Source: CAZVBV01 sp964513975 (GTDB taxonomy: Bacteria > Patescibacteriota > Gracilibacteria > UBA4473). From it: a stretch of 19,729 nucleotides of DNA. The DNA lies in assembly GCA_964513975.1 (NCBI GenBank), contig CAZEON010000014.1, positions 1 to 19,729 of the forward strand. Direction: 5' to 3'. The notes beneath the pieces were generated by a model that saw only the letters and a program-made list of their open reading frames with translations, made no database searches and was not told where the DNA came from. The position numbers and the translations under genes were made by a program. This document shows positions 14,947-19,729 of the stretch, in pieces (the first letter of the stretch is position 1; each line of letters opens with the position of its first letter).

Positions 14947-14970
14947 TGGATTAGATACTACCAAATCTCC
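14940..14970 (-). promoter_or_regulatory. Antiterminator hairpin in the thrS leader
   Basis: GGAGAUUUGG (14970-14961) pairs over ten positions with CCAGGUCUCC (14949-14940), two of them G-U, around an 11-nt loop. It excludes the terminator because both need 14940-14946. The G-U pairs exist only in the thrS-sense RNA. A small hairpin, CCGAU/AUCGG (14981-14969), can occlude its first bases. Confidence 0.78.
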
Positions 14971-14974
14971 GATT

Positions 14975-15016
14975 TTATCGGGGCGTTGTGGTAGTGCTCG
15001 TTGTAGTTGTTTTCAC
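14975..15016 (-). CDS. Threonine-rich leader peptide of thrS
   Basis: A 13-codon frame, GTG start and TAA stop, encoding MKTTTTSTTTTPR. Eight of 13 codons are Thr, using all four synonyms (ACA, ACT, ACG, ACC). The Thr codons span 14984-14995 and 14999-15010. The start lies 7 nt after the -10 hexamer, as at other genes in this window. A ribosome stalled at the last Thr codon would leave the antiterminator arm (from 14970 down) free; one that reaches the stop codon (14975-14977) would cover it and let the terminator form. This is the geometry of amino-acid attenuation as in E. coli thr or pheST leaders. Too short for routine gene calling. Confidence 0.82.
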   Translation of the reverse strand: MKTTTTSTTTTPR

Positions 15017-15023
15017 GATATGA

Positions 15024-15051
15024 ATTTTAAATCGAGAGAGCTCAAAGTCAA
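15024..15051 (-). promoter_or_regulatory. Promoter of the thrS leader
   Basis: TTGACT (15051-15046), a 16-nt spacer and TAAAAT (15029-15024). It would start transcription at or next to the leader-peptide GTG, giving a leader of about 105 nt before thrS. Confidence 0.7.
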
Positions 15052-15080
15052 ATTTACTTTTTTTTCCATTACTTTTTCAC

Positions 15081-15086
15081 TACAAT
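15081..15086 (+). promoter_or_regulatory. Possible -10 box for gapA
   Basis: TACAAT, 32 nt before the ATG. The -35 region is a T-rich run without a clear hexamer. The resulting leader shows no Shine-Dalgarno site. Confidence 0.4.
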
Positions 15087-15118
15087 AGAGACAACTTAAT
15101 TCTAAACCCACTTACCCC

Positions 15119-16126
15119 ATGTCCAAAAAACGTGTTGCTATCAATGGTTTCGGTCGCATTGGACGCGCTTCTGCTCGCATCATTTTGTCTGACTTCGCAG
15201 ACGAACTCGATCTGGTCGCTATCAATGACCCCTCTCCCACAGAGACGACCGCTCATCTTTTTAAATTTGATTCCAATTACGGAACCTATGATAAAGATAT
15301 TGTTATCGAAAAAGAAAACGATAAAGAATTCCTCAACGTTGAAGACGTAAAAATTCAAAGCTTCTCAACACGAAATATTACTGATCTTCCTTGGGGAGAT
15401 CTCAATATTGATATCGTGCTTGAATGTACTGGTGTTTTCCGAACAACTGAAAAATGCCAACCACACATCGATCAAGGAGCGAAAAAAGTTTTGCTTTCAG
15501 CTCCCGCAAAAGATGATGGATTCAAATCAATTGTACTCGGAGTGAACGACGAAATATTGGAAAATTCTGATATATTTGTTTCAAATGCAAGTTGTACGAC
15601 AAACTGTTTGGCACCCGTGGCAAAAGTGCTCCATGACAATTTTGAGATCAAAGCGGGTCTTATGACAACAATTCACGCATACACCAACGATCAATGTATT
15701 TTGGATGTGGGTCACAAAGATCTCCGTCGAGCGCGAGCAGGAGCGGTCAACCTGATCCCCACGTCAACCGGAGCTGCCAAAGCGGTAGGAATCGTGATTC
15801 CTTCTCTGAAAGGAAAAATGACTGGAATTTCTGTTCGAGTCCCAACTCCAACAGTTTCACTTGTGGATCTCGTGGTAAAAGTCGGAAAATCAGTTACCGC
15901 AGAAGAAGTAAACGCAGCACTCAAGAAAGCGTCTGACTCCAATCCAACAATTCTCGGATTTGAGACACGACCATGCGTCTCAAAAGATTTTCAATGCGAC
16001 CCACGAAGTTCAATTGTGGATGCAGCCGAAACAATGGTCATTGATGATCTCGTAAAAGTATTGGCTTGGTACGACAACGAATGGGGATACTCTGTTCGAT
16101 TTGTTGAACTCGCAACGATGATGTAA
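15119..16126 (+). CDS. gapA: Glyceraldehyde-3-phosphate dehydrogenase, type I
   Basis: 335 aa, full length. It oxidises glyceraldehyde 3-phosphate to 1,3-bisphosphoglycerate in glycolysis. Rossmann motif NGFGRIGR at 9-16; NDPSPTETTAHLFKFDSNYG follows, the usual NAD-specific region. Catalytic C159 lies in SNASCTTNCLAP and H186 in TTIHAYTNDQ. NLIPTSTGAAKAVG and the C-terminal WYDNEWGYSVRFVELA are typical. It ends in tandem TAATAA stops, followed at 11 nt by a stack of hairpin repeats that may end transcription or stabilise the message. Divergent from thrS, sharing a 207-bp control region. Confidence 0.97.
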   Translation: MSKKRVAINGFGRIGRASARIILSDFADELDLVAINDPSPTETTAHLFKFDSNYGTYDKDIVIEKENDKEFLNVEDVKIQSFSTRNITDLPWGDLNIDIVLECTGVFRTTEKCQPHIDQGAKKVLLSAPAKDDGFKSIVLGVNDEILENSDIFVSNASCTTNCLAPVAKVLHDNFEIKAGLMTTIHAYTNDQCILDVGHKDLRRARAGAVNLIPTSTGAAKAVGIVIPSLKGKMTGISVRVPTPTVSLVDLVVKVGKSVTAEEVNAALKKASDSNPTILGFETRPCVSKDFQCDPRSSIVDAAETMVIDDLVKVLAWYDNEWGYSVRFVELATMM

Positions 16127-16136
16127 TAAATCTATT

Positions 16137-16188
16137 GTAGGGGACAGACATGTCTGTCCCCAGAGGGCAAGGCATACCTTGCCCCTAC
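16137..16188. repeat. GTAGGGG-bounded double-hairpin repeat
   Basis: Ends GTAGGGG (16137-16143) and CCCCTAC (16182-16188) are inverted. Inside are a perfect 22-bp palindrome at 16140-16161 (half-site GGGGACAGACA) and a hairpin GGGCAAGG/CCTTGCCC (16165-16172, 16177-16184). Confidence 0.85.
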
Positions 16189-16210
16189 ATTTGTATATCC
16201 CCTCTACAAT

Positions 16211-16264
16211 CCCCAGCTTTAGCTGGGGGCTATTGAAGTTGAGGCCCACGGCTGAAGCCGTGGG
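16211..16264. repeat. Paired hairpin repeat after gapA
   Basis: Two strong hairpins 16 nt apart: CCCCAGCT/AGCTGGGG with loop TT (16211-16228) and CCCACGGCT/AGCCGTGGG with loop GA (16245-16264). Both are perfect. They resemble dispersed palindromic units seen in other bacteria. No transposase is nearby. Confidence 0.8.
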
Positions 16265-16288
16265 TTGTAAATAATATATTCTGGATAC

Positions 16289-16312
16289 ATCATTGAACAC
16301 ATTTTTTATTCA
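16289..16312 (+). repeat. 24-bp exact copy of a ribD segment
   Basis: Identical over 24 bases to 2508-2531 in ribD (the part encoding SLNTFFIQ), with weaker likeness for about ten bases beyond. Here it is non-coding: the frame closes at TAA five bases after the match. Confidence 0.75.
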
Positions 16313-16762
16313 ACCTTTATAAAACCATCATCTCCTTGTGGACGAGACGGCGCCATATCTGCTACAAAGTGCAAATAATCATCAACAACATTAGGAAATA
16401 TCGTCTACAATATATTTTCCCACATCAATACAGACGCGATGAATCGCATCTCTACCGATACTTACAATGGACAACCACAAGGGATTGCCCCTACATTTTT
16501 CTTCATTTCTTCAGTTCTTCCTTTCTTCAATACTTCCAAACTCTAGACTATAAACTATTGACTATTCCCCCGTTCTCACCTATAATAAATGTGATCAGGC
16601 GGTTAAAAACCTTTTCTGAAGACAACAGAATTCGTCCCACGCCGAACGAAAATCAAATGTCTGCTCTTTTTACCAGATGATCACTCGCAAGATTAATTTC
16701 TTGCTGTCTCGAGGTGTGTTCGCACACCTCAACCACTCAGTATTTTATTATTAACTATTACA
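16313..16762. other. Gene-free stretch before RNase J
   Basis: No convincing gene. It holds a half repeat ending TTGCCCCTACATTT (16485-16498), matching the end of the 16137 element, then AT-rich sequence, and a perfect hairpin GAGGTGTG/CACACCTC with loop TTCG at 16711-16730, 32 nt before the RNase J start. TATTAA at 16749-16754 is a weak -10 candidate 8 nt from the ATG. Confidence 0.6.
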
Positions 16763-18778
16763 ATGGGGAACGACAATTTAAATAAGTTTTTGAAAGCAGA
16801 AGGATTTCTTCCAGGACAACAAAAACCAAAACAACAAACACAATCAGCACCGGCAAAAAAAACGTTTCAACAGAAACCGAAACAACAACACGCACAGGGA
16901 GCAAAACCTGTCGCACAACAAGCACAAGTTTCGAATCCAAACGCGCAAAATCCAAAGAAGAAATTCTTTCAGAAAAAAAAGAACGTGACTCCGCAAGGAA
17001 GGCACACGCAAAAACAACGTCCAAACACCAAAGGACAAGGACCGAATAAGCCTCGTCCCGCGCGACATGGGCAACACAAACCGGCTGTTCAACAGCTCAA
17101 GAAAGTTCAATACCCAGTGTCAAAAGTGCCAGCTGATGATATTCGAATCATTCCTTTGGGGGGACTCGAGCAAGTCGGTCAAAACATGATGGTTATCGAA
17201 TGGGGCGACGATATTATAATTATCGATACAGGTATCGAATTTCCATCTCCAGAGCATCTGGGGGTCGATGTGATTGTTCCTGATATTAGTTATTTGAAAA
17301 AGAATAAGAAAAAAATCCGAGGAATCGTTTATACACACGGTCATCTCGATCATATCGGAGGCGCTCAGTACTTGGTTCCAGATCTCGGATATCCACCGAT
17401 GTACGCGACGAAACTGACAAAAGAACTTTTGTTCGCGAACGCAGACAATGCGGAGATTCCCAAAAAATATAAAATTTCCGAAATCAATGAGAAGTCTCAT
17501 ATTCGACTCGGGAAATTCGATATTGAATTTTTCCACGTGAATCACTCCATTCCTGACAACGTTGGAATTGTTGTGAAAACACCACACGGATCGATTGTGC
17601 ATTCGTCTGATTTTAAGATTGATACAACTCCTTCAGATGATAAACCTGCGGATTTGAATCGTATTGCAAGGATCGGAGACCAAGGCGTTGCCGTGGCTCT
17701 TGTAGATTCAACAAATGCATTACAACCAGGTCACACAGTATCTGAATCAGTGATTGAAAAAGAGTTAGAAAAAACTATTCGTAATATTCCAGGACGGATT
17801 GTGATCGCGACATTTGCATCCAATATCGGACGGGTGGCGAAAATTGTACAGGCCGCAGAAAAAGATGGACGAACTGTTTTTCTCTCTGGGCGATCCATGG
17901 AACGAAATATCGCCATTGCTCGGAAGTTGAAGTACTTGAAATGTAAAGATGGAACGCTGAAGCGTATGTCAAAATTGGCAGAAGAACTGCCAGCGTCAAA
18001 GGTCCTCATTCTCTCAACGGGAACCCAAGGAGAGGAACTTGCAGCCCTCACACGAATGGCCGCAAAGACACACAAAGCCATTAAACTTACTCCCGCTGAC
18101 ACAGTGATATTCTCATCATCAACGATTCCAGGAAACGAAATGGCTATTGTATCGGTTTTGAATAATCTAGCCGATTTGGGCGTAACCATGCTCGACAATA
18201 AACAACTCGACAGTCACGTTTCTGGACATGGGTATGCCGAGGAATGTAAAAAATTCACTTCCTTACTAAGACCAAAATATTTTGCACCTATTCATGGGGA
18301 AATGTACATGCGATACGGACACCGCGACATGGTCGTACGGGATTTGAACATACACAAAAAAAACACCTTCGTGATGAAAAATGGACGAGGATTGGTTCTC
18401 AACAAAGACGGCGTTCGTCTTATGACCGACCAAGAATCTCTTCCTTCTCGTCCAGTGTTGATTGAGCTTGGAGAAGAGATTGGGGAAATTATTCTTGCCG
18501 ACCGAACACGTATGGCCGATAGCGGAACAATCTTTGTCTGCATTGATCAGTTCAAAGGAAAAGTGAAAAATGTTGAAGTACGCGCTCGTGGATTCCGATA
18601 CATGAATATGGAACTGGAGATTTTCAAGATCTTGAAACGCGAAATGAAATCCTGTTTTGAAAAGAATTACGGTCCCAAGAAATCAAAAAAAGACCTTGAG
18701 GAAATGCTCTCAAAATCTGGGACCCGTATCTTCTATCAGAAATTCAAAAAAGAACCGTTGGTCGAAGTAATTATTTAA
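16763..18778 (+). CDS. rnj: Ribonuclease J with basic low-complexity N-terminal tail
   Basis: 671 aa, over 100 longer than typical RNase J (about 555). The first 126 residues are a disordered Gln/Lys/Pro/Asn-rich tail with pI clearly basic, preceded by a short conserved-looking peptide NLNKFLKAEGFLPG (6-19). The metallo-beta-lactamase core starts at IRIIPLGGLEQVGQNM (127-142), with the metal site HGHLDH at 192-197, IVHSSDFKID, and the beta-CASP motifs ATFASNIGR and SGRSMERN. The later HVSGHGYAEE and FAPIHGEMYMR are standard. The protein is both a 5'-3' exonuclease and endonuclease for mRNA turnover and rRNA ends. The tail may bind RNA or partners. If many transcripts here are leaderless, RNase J access to bare 5' ends would matter. 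Confidence 0.95.
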   Translation: MGNDNLNKFLKAEGFLPGQQKPKQQTQSAPAKKTFQQKPKQQHAQGAKPVAQQAQVSNPNAQNPKKKFFQKKKNVTPQGRHTQKQRPNTKGQGPNKPRPARHGQHKPAVQQLKKVQYPVSKVPADDIRIIPLGGLEQVGQNMMVIEWGDDIIIIDTGIEFPSPEHLGVDVIVPDISYLKKNKKKIRGIVYTHGHLDHIGGAQYLVPDLGYPPMYATKLTKELLFANADNAEIPKKYKISEINEKSHIRLGKFDIEFFHVNHSIPDNVGIVVKTPHGSIVHSSDFKIDTTPSDDKPADLNRIARIGDQGVAVALVDSTNALQPGHTVSESVIEKELEKTIRNIPGRIVIATFASNIGRVAKIVQAAEKDGRTVFLSGRSMERNIAIARKLKYLKCKDGTLKRMSKLAEELPASKVLILSTGTQGEELAALTRMAAKTHKAIKLTPADTVIFSSSTIPGNEMAIVSVLNNLADLGVTMLDNKQLDSHVSGHGYAEECKKFTSLLRPKYFAPIHGEMYMRYGHRDMVVRDLNIHKKNTFVMKNGRGLVLNKDGVRLMTDQESLPSRPVLIELGEEIGEIILADRTRMADSGTIFVCIDQFKGKVKNVEVRARGFRYMNMELEIFKILKREMKSCFEKNYGPKKSKKDLEEMLSKSGTRIFYQKFKKEPLVEVII

Positions 18779-18786
18779 ATTACAAA

Positions 18787-18808
18787 GACCATGAGCCTGT
18801 CGAATGGT
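18787..18808. repeat. Short imperfect palindrome after RNase J
   Basis: ACCAT..ATGGT flanks GAGCCTGTCGA. The CATGAGCCTGTCGAATGG word resembles dispersed repeats in other genomes. No second copy occurs in this window. Confidence 0.35.
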
Positions 18809-18830
18809 GGAGGTGATGGTGGGGTAGAAA

Positions 18831-19112
18831 TTATTTCTCCTCTTCAACAAGATCATTAATTCTTTCTATAACTTTTTTTACAAACTGTTTTGGATTCTGT
18901 TGCTCATCAAGAAAAAAAGATCTTCCCATGTCAATAATAAAGGGAATGTTTTTTATATCATCCATTTTTGTAACTGCTTTAACTTGCTGAACAACTACAT
19001 CTTTCCCGTGGTCTTTTATTGCTTTTTGTAATTCTACATCTGAAAAACTAGTCTCATTTCGTATGAGACTTTTTGATTTTCTGTTCTCAATAAATCCATC
19101 TTCTATATTCAT
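18831..19112 (-). CDS. Hypothetical protein, AT-rich gene
   Basis: 93 aa, charged, no signal peptide or membrane segment, no family recognised. The C-terminal half (DIKNIPFIIDMGRSFFLDEQQNPKQ region and QFVKKVIERINDLVEEE) predicts a strand followed by a long helix. It lies 16 nt after the next upstream gene on the same strand, so the two probably form an operon. The coding sequence is clearly more AT-rich than RNase J. Confidence 0.65.
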   Translation of the reverse strand: MNIEDGFIENRKSKSLIRNETSFSDVELQKAIKDHGKDVVVQQVKAVTKMDDIKNIPFIIDMGRSFFLDEQQNPKQFVKKVIERINDLVEEEK

Positions 19113-19128
19113 TTTTTAAAGATTAATA

Positions 19129-19704
19129 TTATTTCATTTCTGTCTTCTTTTGCGTATAGAGAACAATTATCCCAGGTAAACACTCGAATAACATCCACAT
19201 TTTCAAACTAAAATCTTTATTTTCTTTTATCCCAGGTTTTTTCATATCTTCAAATAATTTTTCTGGATTAGAAGAGACATCAAATTTTCTTTCCCCAATT
19301 GCTGTTTCAATTCGAGCCATCACATTAACTTTATTCTGCTCCAAGTGAAATCTATTCTTTGCTTCTTCTGTTATAATTTTTTTTATCTCAAGATATATTT
19401 CTAAAAAAACATTCACCATTCTTTCTTCGTTTCCTAACACCTCTTTTTCTTCTTTTAATAAATGATTTACTCCACCACTATACTTTTGTTTCATTAATTT
19501 ATATAAGCCCAGTTCTGAAATAGTTTGAAATATTTTTTTTGAATCTTCCCATGACAAAGTTCCATCAAACATCTTTTCAAAATCATCAGTAGCTCCTACA
19601 AATGTTTTAAAATCTTTATCGATATCTACATCTGGAGGAGTTAATAGTAACTGTTTCTGTTCTTCCATTGAAAGATTTGAAAATTTATTTTTTAAACGCA
19701 ACAC
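19129..19704 (-). CDS. Hypothetical protein, AT-rich gene with GTG start
   Basis: 191 aa, predicted mostly helical; MLRLKNKFSNLSMEEQKQLL at the start and a hydrophobic segment MWMLFECLPGIIVLY near the C-terminus that could pack in a core or touch a membrane. No family recognised. The GTG start at 19704 lies 8 nt after TTTAAT (19713-19718 on the minus strand), the spacing seen at other genes here, which supports this start over internal ones. First gene of a two-gene unit with the 18831-19112 gene. Confidence 0.65.
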   Translation of the reverse strand: MLRLKNKFSNLSMEEQKQLLLTPPDVDIDKDFKTFVGATDDFEKMFDGTLSWEDSKKIFQTISELGLYKLMKQKYSGGVNHLLKEEKEVLGNEERMVNVFLEIYLEIKKIITEEAKNRFHLEQNKVNVMARIETAIGERKFDVSSNPEKLFEDMKKPGIKENKDFSLKMWMLFECLPGIIVLYTQKKTEMK

Positions 19705-19712
19705 CTGTAGGA

Positions 19713-19718
19713 ATTAAA
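19713..19718 (-). promoter_or_regulatory. Possible -10 box for the 19129-19704 gene
   Basis: TTTAAT on the minus strand, 8 nt before the GTG. The -35 region lies at or beyond the window end. Confidence 0.4.
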
Positions 19719-19729
19719 CTACAAGTGTC

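Noticed and set aside
14912..15016. T-box riboswitch before thrS
   Set aside because: The leader lacks the T-box consensus sequence and the large stem I; the Thr codon run and the two exclusive hairpins explain it better.
14912..15016. Frameshifted or recoded TGS domain of ThrRS
   Set aside because: An in-frame TAA lies at 14951-14953, and the translated upstream frames show no TGS-like sequence; the short N-terminus is genuine.
16336..16680. 114-codon open frame between gapA and rnj
   Set aside because: Composition is not protein-like, it runs across repeat sequence, ends in TGA unlike every other gene here, and resembles no family.

Overview
The window looks like a chromosomal segment from a Patescibacteria/CPR bacterium, perhaps Peregrinibacteria-like; the lineage is an inference. 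It rests on a Cys-rich zinc-ribbon protein of a type I associate with CPR genomes, a threonyl-tRNA synthetase without a TGS domain, an RNase J with a long Gln/Lys/Pro-rich N-terminal tail, very compact spacing and no visible Shine-Dalgarno sites. All 21 main genes end in TAA (19) or TAG (2), none in TGA, yet the genes read through in the standard code with no in-frame TGA.

Layout. 1-775: an Abi_C-domain protein (minus). 776-3105: a flavin operon of FMN-dependent reductase, riboflavin synthase (ribE) and the deaminase/reductase ribD; the two rib genes carry in-frame palindromic inserts. 3170-4377: a YhhQ-type transporter converging on a single-domain asparaginase. 4437-6113: the Cys-rich protein. 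6114-6932: repeats and a GIY-YIG nuclease gene bracketed by inverted repeats. 6933-10525: guaA, two unknown small genes, guanine deaminase and a HAD hydrolase. 10553-12980 (minus): EamA transporter, nucleotidyltransferase, secreted HExxH peptidase. 13130-15051 (minus): thrS with a regulatory leader. 15119-16126: GAPDH. 16127-16762: a gene-free stretch of stacked hairpin repeats. 16763-18778: RNase J. 18831-19704 (minus): two unknown AT-rich genes.

The most striking item is the thrS leader (14924-15051, minus). A promoter drives a 13-codon peptide, MKTTTTSTTTTPR, with eight threonine codons. It is followed by a 10-bp antiterminator hairpin and a mutually exclusive terminator hairpin with a U tract, just before thrS. 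This is the architecture of ribosome-mediated transcription attenuation by threonine or threonyl-tRNA supply.

Two further layers deserve attention. First, several genes have a -10-like hexamer only 7-9 nt before the start codon, which suggests leaderless or nearly leaderless mRNAs. Second, the window is rich in short palindromic or MITE-like repeats. Some are inserted in frame in genes, some flank the GIY-YIG gene as inverted repeats, and the GTCAT-type members keep their stem pairing while the stem sequence changes.
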